DNA of 64,000 bases from JAKVCB01 sp963578605 (lineage in GTDB: Bacteria > Planctomycetota > Planctomycetia > Pirellulales > Lacipirellulaceae). Both the position numbers and the translations under genes were made by a program. This document shows, piece after piece, positions 18,160 to 28,211 of this stretch. The stretch is from NCBI GenBank assembly GCA_963578605.1, contig CAUZEA010000017.1, forward strand, positions 6,709 through 70,708. The letters are read 5' to 3'. Under the pieces are notes generated by a model. It saw nothing but the letters and a program-made list of their open reading frames with translations. It was not told the DNA's origin and made no database searches. Within the stretch, counting starts at the first letter, position 1; every line of letters starts with the position of its first letter.

Positions 18160-21100
18160 ATGCTACTGAAGAATTGCAACACCGATCATGTCTGGCCTTT
18201 GACTGCCCGAAAGCAGATGGCGCTCGCCGGAGGCCTGTTTCCAGCCGTTGTGTGGTTTCTGGTGCTATGGGCGGGGCCACTTGTTTCGGCAAGGGCCGAC
18301 GGTGGGGAGGACCTGACCTTTGAAAAAGACATCCGTCCCATCTTTCGTACCCACTGTTATGACTGTCACGGTGCTACCGAAAAGTTGGAGGGAAATCTCG
18401 ACTTGCGGCTGGTCCGTTTCATGGCACGCGGTGGCCAGAGCGGTCCGGCGATTGTAGCGCATGCCCCGGAGCAAAGCCTGTTGTTGTCCCGGTTGCGGGC
18501 CGGAGAAATGCCTCCCGACGCAAACCGGGTTCCGGATGAAGAAATTGCCACGATCGAAAAGTGGATTGCCGCCGGTGCACCGACTGCCCGCGCGGAGCCC
18601 GAAACGATTAGGCCAGGACTGGGAGTCACCGAAGAGGAACGAAAATTCTGGTCCTTTCGGCCGCTTGTTGCCCCACCTGTCCCAGATATCATTGATTCAC
18701 ACCGCGTGCGGACACCGATCGATGCCTTCGTGCTTGAAAATATGCCTGAAGGCCTGTCGTTTTTGCCGGATGCTTCGCGGCCTGCCCTGATCAAGCGGGC
18801 TTACTTTGAATTGATCGGGTTGCCTCCATCACCAGAGGAGATGGCTCGATGGCATGCGGCGCCGGAAGAAAACTGGTTTGGCGATCTGATTGATCACCTG
18901 CTCAGCTCTCCTCATTACGGTGAACATTGGGCACGCCACTGGTTGGATGTCGCCGGGTATGCCGACTCGGAGGGGCATACGGAAAAAGATCAGAACCGTG
19001 ATTGGGCCTGGCAGTATCGTGACTGGGTGATCCGTGCCTTGAACGATAACAAGCCTTTCAGTCGGTTTATTATCGAGCAGATGGCTGGTGACGAGTTGGC
19101 TGGGGTCAAAGAGGGAGAGTGGACTCCCGCCCAGCGCGATCTGTTGGCAGCAACCGGGTTTTTGCGGATGGCGGCCGACGGAACCGGCAGTGGGGCCGAC
19201 GAGCCGGCGGATCGTAACCGGGTGATTGCAGACACGTTGCGCATCGTTTGCACTTCGGTACTCGGCCTGACGGTCCATTGTGCTGAATGTCACGATCATC
19301 GGTATGATCCAATCCCACAAAGCGACTACTATGCATTACGGGCAATTTTTGAACCCGCGCTCGACCTTCATAACTGGAAGCCTCCGGAAGACAGGCTGAT
19401 CTCGTTCTATACTGAGGCCGATCGAAGAGGGGCCGCCAAGATTGAAGAAAAGGTGCAAGAGGTCATCCGTCAGCGGGATGTCGAGCAGGCTGAGTACCTG
19501 GAAAAGGCGCTTATGGCCGAACTCGAAAAACACCCTGAAGAGTTGCACGGTGTGCTGAGGGCTTCCTTTGAAACGAAGGCAAAGGAGCGTTCGGAGGCGC
19601 AGTTAAAGTTGCTGCACGACTATCCCAAGATTGAGAAACTCACCAACGGGTCCCTTTACCTTTACATTCCCGAATGGCGGCAAAAACGGGATGCGTGGGT
19701 CGAGACAATCGCAGCCGTAGAGGCAGAAAAACCGCCGGAAAACTTTGTGCGGGCACTCGTAGAGCCACCCGGGCATATGCCACAGACAAAGCTTTTTCAT
19801 CGCGGCCTGATCGATCAGCCCAGGCAAACGGTGTTGCCCGCCAGCCTCACGGTCACTTCCCCTGACGGGATGGCACAGCGGTTTCCTGAAAACGATGCTT
19901 CGGTTCCCTCAACGGGTCGGCGGTTGGCATTTGCCCGGTGGCTCACCAGCGGGAAACATCCTTTGGTGGGGCGCGTGATCGTAAACCGCGTGTGGATGCA
20001 TCACTTTGGGCAGCCCCTGGTAGAAACACCGGCTGATTTCGGAAAACTTGGTACACCACCCACGCATCCGGAGTTGCTCGACTGGCTGGCCGCCGAATTC
20101 GCCCGCTCAGGATGGAATTTCAAGCAACTCCATCGGCTGATGATGATGTCGACGGTGTGGCGGCAAGCAAGTTTTCTGCCGCCGCAGCCGGCCGAAGGGG
20201 CCGCAGAATCTTCCCAGGGGGTAACAGAAAGTTGGCCACCGGTCGATCCGGAGAATCGCTATTTGGCCCGCCGGTCTATGGTTCGGCTGGGGGCCGAGTC
20301 AATCCGGGACCGCATGTTGACCTGTGCCGGTGGTTTGACAAAAGATCTCTACGGCCCACCGCAAGGACTCAAGGCAGATTACCGTGGGCAGACGATCGTC
20401 GACGGCGACCCCAATCGCCGCAGTCTCTACGTCCGTGTGCGGCGGACTCAGCCGCTCGATTTGTTGCACGTTTTTGATGCCCCGGTGATGGAAACCAACT
20501 GCGAACGACGCTCCAGTTCGACCGTGCCAACGCAGGCGTTAATGATGATGAACAGCGAGTTTGCGTATGCACAGGCCGGAAATATTGCTATCCGTGCTGT
20601 TGGGGAAGCCGGGCCGCTTGATGACGAAACACGGGCCCAGCTGCCTCCGCTTCCGACCGCCCCGATCAGCCCCTGGCAGTTCGGCTATGGAACGGTTGAC
20701 CAGGAGCAAGGTCGGACGGTTTCTTTTACCCCGCTTCCTGTTTGGGATGGGAAGAAAAAAATGTGGCACGGGGATCGCGAGTCCGAGCAGTATAGCGGTG
20801 GAGGGAGCTTCATGACTGCGACTGGGGGTCATCCCGATGGTCAGGCTGACTCGATTCGTCGCTGGGTGGCACCTCGCTCTGGTGTGGTCGCCATTGTTGG
20901 TGCGATTGAGCATGCCAACGAGAGTGGCAATGGGGTTGGGGGACGGATTATCTCGACCGCTGCCGGCGTGCATGGTGGGTGGGTCGTACACAATGCAAAA
21001 AGCGAAACTAACATGGAAGAAATTGCGGTGAACGAGGGCGACACGATCGATTTTGTCGCGGACGTTAATGGTAGCACGTCGTCCGACAATTTTACCTGGG

Positions 21101-21408
21101 AAGTGACCCTGGTGCTTTCTCCAGCAACAGGCGATGAGGAAACCTTCCGGTCGGCCGATGAATTTCACGGTCCCGCGGAAGATTATGAGCCGCTGTGGGG
21201 CCAAATCGAGCGGGCTTGGGAAGTGGTCTTGTGCCGCAAGCCGACTGTGGACGAATGGGAACTGGCGATTGATTTGGTCCGCGGCCAGACGGCCCATTAC
21301 GAAGGACACCCCGATCAGCTCGAGCAGGGGATCACGGTCACCTACCAGGTGCTTACGAACCTGTGCCAGAGTTTGATGGGATGTAATGAGTTTCTTTACG
21401 TCGACTAA
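18160..21408 (+). CDS. Planctomycete cytochrome C / DUF1549 / DUF1553 (PSD1) protein
   Basis: A 1082-residue exported protein. After a signal anchor comes PSCyt1 (FEKDIRPIFRTHCYDCHG with CxxCH, then GEMPP), then the PSCyt2/DUF1549 domain (RTPIDAFVLENM; LDVAGYADSEG; a second CxxCHDH in HCAECHDHRYDPI). The PSD1/DUF1553 domain follows (GRRLAFARWLTSGKHPLVGRVIVNRVWMHHFG, LLDWLAAEFARSGWNFKQLHRLMMMSTVWRQ, RRSSSTVPTQALMMMNSEF). A beta-rich insertion of about 190 residues (from PISPWQFGYGTVD to TWEVTLVL) interrupts the C-terminal part, as in some family members. It is paired with DUF1501 upstream. The heme protein is probably periplasmic; its role is unproven. Confidence 0.93.
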   Translation: MLLKNCNTDHVWPLTARKQMALAGGLFPAVVWFLVLWAGPLVSARADGGEDLTFEKDIRPIFRTHCYDCHGATEKLEGNLDLRLVRFMARGGQSGPAIVAHAPEQSLLLSRLRAGEMPPDANRVPDEEIATIEKWIAAGAPTARAEPETIRPGLGVTEEERKFWSFRPLVAPPVPDIIDSHRVRTPIDAFVLENMPEGLSFLPDASRPALIKRAYFELIGLPPSPEEMARWHAAPEENWFGDLIDHLLSSPHYGEHWARHWLDVAGYADSEGHTEKDQNRDWAWQYRDWVIRALNDNKPFSRFIIEQMAGDELAGVKEGEWTPAQRDLLAATGFLRMAADGTGSGADEPADRNRVIADTLRIVCTSVLGLTVHCAECHDHRYDPIPQSDYYALRAIFEPALDLHNWKPPEDRLISFYTEADRRGAAKIEEKVQEVIRQRDVEQAEYLEKALMAELEKHPEELHGVLRASFETKAKERSEAQLKLLHDYPKIEKLTNGSLYLYIPEWRQKRDAWVETIAAVEAEKPPENFVRALVEPPGHMPQTKLFHRGLIDQPRQTVLPASLTVTSPDGMAQRFPENDASVPSTGRRLAFARWLTSGKHPLVGRVIVNRVWMHHFGQPLVETPADFGKLGTPPTHPELLDWLAAEFARSGWNFKQLHRLMMMSTVWRQASFLPPQPAEGAAESSQGVTESWPPVDPENRYLARRSMVRLGAESIRDRMLTCAGGLTKDLYGPPQGLKADYRGQTIVDGDPNRRSLYVRVRRTQPLDLLHVFDAPVMETNCERRSSSTVPTQALMMMNSEFAYAQAGNIAIRAVGEAGPLDDETRAQLPPLPTAPISPWQFGYGTVDQEQGRTVSFTPLPVWDGKKKMWHGDRESEQYSGGGSFMTATGGHPDGQADSIRRWVAPRSGVVAIVGAIEHANESGNGVGGRIISTAAGVHGGWVVHNAKSETNMEEIAVNEGDTIDFVADVNGSTSSDNFTWEVTLVLSPATGDEETFRSADEFHGPAEDYEPLWGQIERAWEVVLCRKPTVDEWELAIDLVRGQTAHYEGHPDQLEQGITVTYQVLTNLCQSLMGCNEFLYVD

Positions 21409-21495
21409 GGCGCAGCGGGGGCGAGTTCCACAGGAGGTGGTCAGTACGGCAGCGGCTGACTTGCACTCTGCTGGTTACACCGAACCGCGTGTTGT

Positions 21496-24400
21496 TCAGG
21501 GCCGCACGACCAATTCGACCTGCCCGTCAAGGTCGACCGGTACAGTGAGCAGGCCATCCCTTTCTTCGATCACACGGCTCTGGTTTCCGACGGTGACCCG
21601 GTAAGGATCACCAAAGTCTTCAACGCCCGGGTTCACACCACCGTTGGTAAAGATTCCTTCTCGCCGGTTGTGGAAACGTGTTCCTACAAATAGCTCGAGG
21701 GTCGCTGGACCCTGGCCATTGAGCAACATCCGTTTTTCATCGTCGTCGAACCGCAGTACGCGGACATTTACGGGCGATGACGCTTTGAGACTGGCCGGTA
21801 ACGGTTCGATCACGGCCGATTCATTGGGTCCGAACACCAGTTCAGTCCGGACACCATCCTGGTCAACGGTTGTCAGGGCCCGATTGTCACCCGCCGCGCC
21901 ACGGTCGTCATACGGATACACGATGTGGAGATCACGCTGATGTGGCCAGCCATAGATTCCGTTGTTCATCGTCACGATCCGCTCGGGGCCGCGGACCATG
22001 CCGGCGCGAATTTCCTGAAAGGTTATTGGGTACTGCCGCGCAGCGAGGGACGGATAGGTCACCGGGATCCGCACGTTGTAATAGATGTAGAGGACACCCC
22101 AGCGAAGTTTTTCGAGCATGTCCTCGTAGATCTCGCGCTCGGTGTCGAAAGGAGGATTGGCCAGCGACATCACGCTAGGGGCCAGGTGGCACTCTGGTCC
22201 TGGCTGGCACTCGGCATCGAAATAGATTGCCTTTTCGTTGGCGACCGAAGGGGTCAGGACCACACCGTTGGCTATCACGATGCCACCCTTGTCACGGACT
22301 TTGCGGGCAAACTCAATCATCGAGGGTTGCATCAACAACAGTACCGAGGCGACCTTGCGCTTGATCGTCTTGGTTTGCTTGTCGATGATCGCAGAGTGTT
22401 GGTCCCAGTGCCCGTCGTACGTCCATGCCCCGCCGTAACCAAGCATAAAGCCATCCACGAAGGCGCCGTCCATGTCCATTTGGTCCATCATCACGTCTAC
22501 ACTTTTGAGGAGTGCGTCGTGGAATGAATTTCCTGGCGTGGGGTAGTAGATCCACCAGGGCCACGGTTCGTTACCCCATCGCGCGTGCCGTCCGTCCGCA
22601 GTAATCACTTTTGAATCAGGAAACCGGTCACTGTTTTGCGTTGCATACAGGCTGTGGGCAACGTGGAACATGGTTTTAAGGCCCGGGTGACGACGGTGGA
22701 TGGCTAACGCCTGTTGCCTGGTCACGGCCATTTCCTCGGGGAAATCCATAAACTCAATTCCCTCGATATTCACTTTCGGATTGTCAGCGGCACGACCGAG
22801 CACGCTCAAAAGGGCCAGCCCGATACCGCGCTTTTCCAAGTAGTCTTTTGTCGGGACCTGGTGCCGGTTGTCGGGGCCAAAGGCGACATATCCAGGTGCG
22901 TAATCGACGGTTCCAATACGGTTCTCAACTTTGCGAAAGGTGTTCACGAAGTCCCAGTAATCGCCATCACCTGTGGGGTATACATGCCACTTAAGCGTGT
23001 AAGAGGCTTTGGGTGGAAGGGCAAACTTTTCGCTGCCCATTCCCGCGACCTCGTCTTCGACATACAGCACCGACTGGACGACAAAGACGTCATCCATGGG
23101 GACCATTCCGAGGCCGGTGTGCGTATCGCTTACGAATACGCTGGCTCCACCATAGTGCGGCATCTCGACCATGCGCCCGGTTCGTTCGTAACCGGCCAGC
23201 CGGCTACCAGTCAGCGGCCGCCCCTCCAGCGACAGGTCGTGATAAATCAGCAGGCCCAGGTCTTTGTCGGTCAGGTTTGTGATTTTGTCTTCGACGACCA
23301 CGTGGGTCGCGAAGACGTCAATATTGCGGCGAATGGTGTAATAATCGCCGGCAGCGTCGACTCTGTATCGAGCTGTTGAATCCGACGGTCCGTGTGGCGC
23401 CGAGACCGTGTTGTTCTGGATGTCGACCTTCCACGCTGGTTCACCTTGGCCGTCGCCACCGAGATGGTTGAATTCGCCGTGGGGCCAGGAGATGCGCGTG
23501 TGGAAGGGGTAGCTTGCGCCGTTCGTATTGAGGGTCCAGCCGCCGTTGTCATCGACGGTAACACTAAACGACACGGGCTCTTTTTTCGGTGGGTACGGCC
23601 CGACAGCTTTCTGGCTGGGGCTGGGAAGCTGGCGGGTCGGTGGATAATTGAACGTGATTTGTTCGGTCGGAAAATTACGGTGGTCATCACGCATGGCCAC
23701 GGTAATCCCATACGATCCCGGAGCAAGGTCTCCGCAACGAAGTGTGACGTCGACCATGCCGGCATTTGCCGCCCAGCCGCCAATCTTGGGTTCCATCACC
23801 CCGGGGAGCGGCTGTATCGTCTGGCGGGTAAGCACGTTGCCTGGGTTGTTCTCGTTGAACAGACTGACTTTAAGTTGGCTGTTGCCCACCAGCGGCTGGA
23901 GTCGGCGGTAGTCGACCTCGACGACAATTTCACCACGTACAAAATAGTAGTAAGGCGTTACCTTCACGCGCTCGAACCACGTCGGCTGAAACCCATAGTT
24001 GGGCGCCTCGCGGCGAAAGGTGTTGAGAATCTCGTCTGCTGAGAGTGCCCGGTTGTATACGCGGACCTGATCGAGCAGCCCCTGGAAGTACGGTCCCTGC
24101 CGTATTCCCATGGTGAAATGGCCACCCTGCCCCGCCGGGGCGTTGGATGACGCACTACCAGCGAGTCGCCCATTAATCCAAATTCTCCGTCGCTCCCCAT
24201 CATAGGTACCGGTGACGTGGCTCCACTGACCGAGCGGCAGCTTGTTACCAACTGCGTTGGAACCGCTGTTCACATACCACCAGCAAAGACCGCGAGTCGA
24301 GTAAAGCAGCTGGTACTCACGATAGGTTTTGCCAACCACCGGTGCGCCGGCCCAACCCATATTGGTTGGCTGGATCCAGGTTTGGAGCGTGACCTCGCCG

Positions 24401-24669
24401 CTGATGTTCAGGGAAGGATCATCTCCACAATCGACATAGTCATTCACGCCGTCGAACTGCAACGCGTAACCATTGCCGATTTGAACCCAGGTTGCCCCAT
24501 GGATCGTGCCGTCGTTACCGTTGGAACTGCTGTCGTGAACCGCAGTGCCCTTCCCTTCGTCGAGCTGCCACTGGGCGACCAACCCGTCGGGTTGATCAGC
24601 CCGGCACGTGTTCGACAGCAATACGCAACAGCAACAGCAGACGGCTTGTAAAGTCAGTCTGGTCATCAT
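21496..24669 (-). CDS. Exported LamG protein with barrel-like catalytic part
   Basis: A 1057-residue protein. The signal peptide contains an unusual run of five cysteines (AVCCCCCVLLSNTCRA). A LamG/concanavalin-like domain spans about residues 28-215 (GLVAQWQLDEGKGTAVHDSSSNGNDG, DYVDCGDD, DQVRVYNRALSADEI). A middle beta-sandwich follows, then a region with TIM-barrel traits (DQMDMDGAFVDGFMLGYGG, GIVIANGV, FDAECQPGPECHL) and a C-terminal beta domain. The same layout recurs in the protein at 30307-32967. A polysaccharide-binding and cleaving role is inferred, with the Asp of DGAFVDGF a candidate acid. TGGAG precedes the ATG. It is convergent with the PSD1 gene. Confidence 0.83.
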   Translation of the reverse strand: MMTRLTLQAVCCCCCVLLSNTCRADQPDGLVAQWQLDEGKGTAVHDSSSNGNDGTIHGATWVQIGNGYALQFDGVNDYVDCGDDPSLNISGEVTLQTWIQPTNMGWAGAPVVGKTYREYQLLYSTRGLCWWYVNSGSNAVGNKLPLGQWSHVTGTYDGERRRIWINGRLAGSASSNAPAGQGGHFTMGIRQGPYFQGLLDQVRVYNRALSADEILNTFRREAPNYGFQPTWFERVKVTPYYYFVRGEIVVEVDYRRLQPLVGNSQLKVSLFNENNPGNVLTRQTIQPLPGVMEPKIGGWAANAGMVDVTLRCGDLAPGSYGITVAMRDDHRNFPTEQITFNYPPTRQLPSPSQKAVGPYPPKKEPVSFSVTVDDNGGWTLNTNGASYPFHTRISWPHGEFNHLGGDGQGEPAWKVDIQNNTVSAPHGPSDSTARYRVDAAGDYYTIRRNIDVFATHVVVEDKITNLTDKDLGLLIYHDLSLEGRPLTGSRLAGYERTGRMVEMPHYGGASVFVSDTHTGLGMVPMDDVFVVQSVLYVEDEVAGMGSEKFALPPKASYTLKWHVYPTGDGDYWDFVNTFRKVENRIGTVDYAPGYVAFGPDNRHQVPTKDYLEKRGIGLALLSVLGRAADNPKVNIEGIEFMDFPEEMAVTRQQALAIHRRHPGLKTMFHVAHSLYATQNSDRFPDSKVITADGRHARWGNEPWPWWIYYPTPGNSFHDALLKSVDVMMDQMDMDGAFVDGFMLGYGGAWTYDGHWDQHSAIIDKQTKTIKRKVASVLLLMQPSMIEFARKVRDKGGIVIANGVVLTPSVANEKAIYFDAECQPGPECHLAPSVMSLANPPFDTEREIYEDMLEKLRWGVLYIYYNVRIPVTYPSLAARQYPITFQEIRAGMVRGPERIVTMNNGIYGWPHQRDLHIVYPYDDRGAAGDNRALTTVDQDGVRTELVFGPNESAVIEPLPASLKASSPVNVRVLRFDDDEKRMLLNGQGPATLELFVGTRFHNRREGIFTNGGVNPGVEDFGDPYRVTVGNQSRVIEERDGLLTVPVDLDGQVELVVRP

Positions 24670-24932
24670 GGGGCTCCAGGACAGAAAAGTTGGCAGTTGG
24701 ACCGACGGAATGTTGCAGTCGACGGCGGTTTTCCATGGGTATCACGGTGTGAGTGACCTCGGCCAAGGTGGCCCGGGCGGTTGCTTGCCAATCGTATCGC
24801 ACGTGCCCATCGTACCACACGCGTTTATTGACTGCGACAAACACTCGGCGAGGAATTCCAGTCTGTTCGAGTTGATGTGGGGACCCGCCGGAGGTCCTGG
24901 CGGTCATCTTGGTGGTGTTTGCCCCTGTCAGC

Positions 24933-24962
24933 TTGACGGTAAGTTGAGTTTCGGATTATAAT
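24933..24962 (+). promoter_or_regulatory. Near-consensus sigma-70 promoter
   Basis: TTGACG at 24933-24938 and TATAAT at 24957-24962 are separated by 18 bp, about 110 bp ahead of the first DUF1559 gene. Between promoter and gene lies a run of GTGGGCTTT-like 9-mers (25010-25060). Confidence 0.7.
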
Positions 24963-25074
24963 ACGTTTTGGTCAAAACTGCACGGTCCTGGGCTATAACG
25001 GCAGAGTTTTGTGGGCTTTGTGGGCTTTATGGGCTTGTTTTGTGGGCTTTATGTGGGCAGTGTGTGGAGTGGTC

Positions 25075-26163
25075 ATGGCGATTTATAAGAATGACTTTTA
25101 CGGCCGCGATCGACGGATTATCGCGTTGCGGATCTGTCAACAGTGTCGGGCTATAGCCGGCTTTACACTCGTCGAGCTTTTAGTGGTGATTGCCATCATC
25201 GGAATTTTGGTTGCCCTCTTATTGCCGGCCGTGCAAGCGGCTCGCGAGGCAGCGCGACGGACGCAGTGTTCCAATAACTTCCACCAGGTCGGGTTGGCTT
25301 GTCACAATTATGTATCGACCCACGGTTTGTTTCCGCCGGGTGAGTTAAGTTGGCGCAATGCCGAAGAGTGTTCGATGAAGCCATTTATCGGTGGTACGGC
25401 GACGTACGGCCAGTATCTCGGATTTAGCTGGGGGGTGCATATTCTCCCCTATTTAGGCGAAGAAGTCCTCTACGACCAATTTGATTTCGGGTATCCCCAC
25501 AACACGGTTCAAGGAAACCATTGCTGCTTTCCCAGGCGTCCTTATCGGGGCAACTACGAAGCGTCCGGGACGATCGTCGGTGGTTTCATTTGTCCTTCGT
25601 CGTTGCGGGGCCCGCAACTGACGCAATGTTGCAGTCGCCAGACCAATGGAAGTAGGGATGAGGAGGACCTGGCGGTTACCCATATGGCCGGTGTCGCCGA
25701 TTGGAACAATTGGGGGTGTCAGAAAACCTATCACTGGCCTTTTGGTCGGGCCCACGCCAAAGGCATAATGTTCCAGCGGTCCAAAATTTCCCCTGGGAAA
25801 GTGATTGATGGAACCAGTAACACACTGTTGGTTGGAGAGGTGATCGAGGATCCCGTTCGCGAATTTTACGGCCATCACTATGCTATCTATAACACGATGC
25901 ACACCTGCAACGGTATCAACGCGACGGTTCAGAACCCTGCCCTTTACACCTGGTATCGCGATGCTCGCACGGCCAGCTTTGGCAGCTATCATCCGGGAGG
26001 ATGCCACTTTGCTCATGCTGACGGGAGCACTCAATTCGTGAGTGAATCGATTTCAGCACGAGTTTTAGCGATGCTCTCGAGCCGTGGTAGCGAGGACACC
26101 GAAGCGACCGATCTTCCTCCCTGTGCAGAAAAATGTCCCCAGGATGATCCCGGATGCCGGTAA
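25075..26163 (+). CDS. DUF1559 prepilin-like protein, first copy
   Basis: A 362-residue protein. The type IV prepilin/pseudopilin cleavage and transmembrane segment is textbook (AGFTLVELLVVIAIIGILVALLLPAVQAAREAARRTQC), following a 27-residue leader. The body is DUF1559: NNFHQVGLACHNY, GFSWGVHILPYLGE, GTSNTLLVGEV, and the C-terminal HPGGCHFAHADGSTQFVSESI. Cysteines near the end (PPCAEKCPQDDPGCR) are shared with the second copy. These are planctomycete-specific exported filament-like proteins of unknown role. I chose the ATG at 25075 with GGAG 5 bp upstream; an upstream TTG would add a WALWALWA repeat-derived stretch. Confidence 0.92.
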   Translation: MAIYKNDFYGRDRRIIALRICQQCRAIAGFTLVELLVVIAIIGILVALLLPAVQAAREAARRTQCSNNFHQVGLACHNYVSTHGLFPPGELSWRNAEECSMKPFIGGTATYGQYLGFSWGVHILPYLGEEVLYDQFDFGYPHNTVQGNHCCFPRRPYRGNYEASGTIVGGFICPSSLRGPQLTQCCSRQTNGSRDEEDLAVTHMAGVADWNNWGCQKTYHWPFGRAHAKGIMFQRSKISPGKVIDGTSNTLLVGEVIEDPVREFYGHHYAIYNTMHTCNGINATVQNPALYTWYRDARTASFGSYHPGGCHFAHADGSTQFVSESISARVLAMLSSRGSEDTEATDLPPCAEKCPQDDPGCR

Positions 26164-26570
26164 CCGTCAAGCTTTCGGTGGCAGGTGTGATTTGCGTGAT
26201 CTTCATCGCTGGCTGCGGCAGGGGCGATGGGCTCACACGTGTCAAGGTGCGGGGTGAGATCCAGCACAAAGGTGAACCTGTCATGGATGGGCAGATTCGC
26301 TTTTACCCGGAAATTGGCACGCGGTCACCAGTGACGATCGAGCTTGTCATGGATGGCAAATATAAGTGCAAGCGCAAGGGTGGCCTGCCGATTGGCACGC
26401 ACCGCGTCGTGATCCTCTCTTTCGATCCTGATTCTCCGATACCGAAAGGTCCGCAAGACCCACCCCGCCCACAATGGTTGCCACCCAAGTACAATGATCG
26501 TTCCGAACTTACGATGACCGTGGAAATACAACGAGGTTGGGCGACCAGGGATTTTGACCTCAAAGAGTAG
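26154..26570 (+). CDS. Small lipoprotein between the DUF1559 genes
   Basis: A 138-residue protein whose lipobox is FIAGCGRG with Cys 21. The mature part is one beta-sandwich domain (VKVRGEIQHKGEPVMDGQIRFYPE, GKYKCKRKGGLPIGTHRVVIL) like the transthyretin-like or carboxypeptidase-regulatory-like lipoproteins usually encoded next to DUF1559 genes. The start overlaps the end of the upstream gene by 10 bp, so translation is probably coupled. It probably sits in an outer membrane leaflet. A partnership with the flanking DUF1559 proteins is inferred from gene order. Confidence 0.85.
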   Translation: MPVTVKLSVAGVICVIFIAGCGRGDGLTRVKVRGEIQHKGEPVMDGQIRFYPEIGTRSPVTIELVMDGKYKCKRKGGLPIGTHRVVILSFDPDSPIPKGPQDPPRPQWLPPKYNDRSELTMTVEIQRGWATRDFDLKE

Positions 26571-26690
26571 AGTAATCGGTTGTAGGGTGATTCGTTGGTG
26601 AGATTGAGGTGCCATCGGGCTGGAGGATGCCCCTGATTCTGATGACTGGCCGGCTTGGTTTGCATCAGAACCGTGTCGAGAGGATCTTTT

Positions 26691-27761
26691 ATGCAGGCCA
26701 AAGTCCAGCATCACTCCTGTCTTGGGATCTGGCGATCTGCCGGTTCCACGCTGTCCGCGGCTGCCTTTACGCTGGTCGAACTTTTGGTGGTGATTGCCAT
26801 CATCGGGATTCTGGTTGCCCTGTTGTTGCCAGCGGTGCAGGCCGCCCGCGAGGCGGCGCGGCGGGTGCAGTGCGCGAACCATTTCAAGCAAGTGGGTCTA
26901 GGCCTGCACAACTATGTTGCGACACACACCGTGTTTCCACCCGGATCGCTCCATTTCCGATCGAGCGAGGTATGTGCCTACAAAGAGATTCCCGGTGCTC
27001 GTTACCATCAATATCTGGGCTTCAGCTGGGGTGTCCATCTGTTTCCGTTCGTCGAGCAGCAGTTGCTTTGGGACCGGTATAATTTTCGGATCGATCACGA
27101 CACGATCGAGGGACAGTTTTGTTGCTGGCCTAAACCTCCGTACGACGGGAACTACCGTGCCTCTGCCACGATCGTCGACAGCTACCTCTGCCCGTCGTCT
27201 TTACATGGGTCACAACTGGTGAACTGTTGTTCTCGACAGACCAATGGCGGCATCGACCCGGAAGACATGGCTGTCACTCATATGGCTGGCGTTGCAGATT
27301 ACACGAATTGGAGTTGCCAGAAGACCAGTAGTACACCCTGGGGAAGGCCAAATGCAGGTGGCATGTTGTTTGAACGTTCCCATGTTGCGCCGGGTGATGT
27401 GGTGGACGGGTTGAGCAACACGCTGCTCGTGGGTGAGGTGATCGCCAATCCGAACCACCTGCACGAAGGTCACTTTTATGCCGTGTACAACACGCTGCAT
27501 ACGTGCCTCGGCATTAATCTTGCTGTTCGGAACCCGGCAATCTACACATGGTTTGGCGATCCTCAAACGGCCAGTTTTTCCAGTTATCATCCGGGAGGTT
27601 GTCATTTTCTGCTGGCTGACGGCAGTGTCCATTTTTTTGAAGAGTCGCTTTCGGCGCACGTGTTGGCAGCCATGTCGAGCCGCGCCAACGAAGATAGCGA
27701 GTCAACCTTTCTGCCTCCCTGTGCAGAAATCTGTCCGGACGATGAACCTGGTTGTCAGTAA
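26691..27761 (+). CDS. DUF1559 prepilin-like protein, second copy
   Basis: A 356-residue paralogue of the protein at 25075, similar along its whole length including the prepilin segment (AAFTLVELLVVIAIIGILVA), the GFSWGVHLFPFVEQ region, GLSNTLLVGEV and the cysteine-rich end (PPCAEICPDDEPGCQ). The processing residue before Phe is Ala here instead of Gly as in the first copy; prepilin peptidases usually need Gly at that position, so processing may differ. GAGAGGATC lies just before the ATG at 26691. The two copies and the lipoprotein form one operon by tandem duplication. Confidence 0.9.
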   Translation: MQAKVQHHSCLGIWRSAGSTLSAAAFTLVELLVVIAIIGILVALLLPAVQAAREAARRVQCANHFKQVGLGLHNYVATHTVFPPGSLHFRSSEVCAYKEIPGARYHQYLGFSWGVHLFPFVEQQLLWDRYNFRIDHDTIEGQFCCWPKPPYDGNYRASATIVDSYLCPSSLHGSQLVNCCSRQTNGGIDPEDMAVTHMAGVADYTNWSCQKTSSTPWGRPNAGGMLFERSHVAPGDVVDGLSNTLLVGEVIANPNHLHEGHFYAVYNTLHTCLGINLAVRNPAIYTWFGDPQTASFSSYHPGGCHFLLADGSVHFFEESLSAHVLAAMSSRANEDSESTFLPPCAEICPDDEPGCQ

Positions 27762-28145
27762 CAGCCAGTCGATCAGTGAAGACCCCGGGTGAAAGTTGAT
27801 CTGTCCCGTGCCGGTCTTGAGCCAGGTGATGGATGGAGGATGCGCGACGAAAATTTCAAATAGAAAATCCCCCGCATCCGAGAGGAGGCATGTGCTGGTG
27901 GCCCAACTGCTGGGCTTTGTGATCGGAGCGCAACGTGGTACAGCCGAGTTGCTTATTTGTGATTTTTGCGGTTGCGGGATATGCTAACAGGTGTGCCGGT
28001 TGGACAGCAACATGCGCTAGGACCTGGACGCCACGTCCATTGTTTCGTAGTCCCAAAAAGTAATGACCAGGAGAGTTCACGAATTGGTGCGCAGCCGTTG
28101 AGGCGATGACCTTATCTTCACGCCCTGGCGGTAGACTCCGTTGGT
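27762..28145. other. Intergenic stretch without recognised gene
   Basis: This stretch separates the DUF1559 operon from the LamG-sialidase gene. A leftward frame covers part of it but overlaps the next gene's leader and has no ribosome binding site. I see no terminator hairpin with a T run. Confidence 0.45.
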
Positions 28146-28182
28146 GAGAAGAAAAAAAGGCTGTCCCATCGGTAGTTGAAAC
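28146..28182 (+). promoter_or_regulatory. Leader element shared by two LamG genes, copy 1
   Basis: GAGAAGAAAAAAA followed about 15 bp later by GGTAGTTGAA, about 30 bp ahead of the LamG-sialidase start. The same arrangement is found before the next gene (30231-30267), although the surrounding sequence differs. It could be a shared 5' untranslated or promoter element. Confidence 0.45.
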
Positions 28183-28211
28183 GTTTACATTTTTGCTTGA
28201 GGGCAAAGACA

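Noticed and set aside
25009..25074. N-terminal extension WALWALWACFVGF of the DUF1559 protein
   Set aside because: It derives from GTGGGCTTT repeats, starts at TTG without ribosome binding site and would give an abnormally long prepilin leader.
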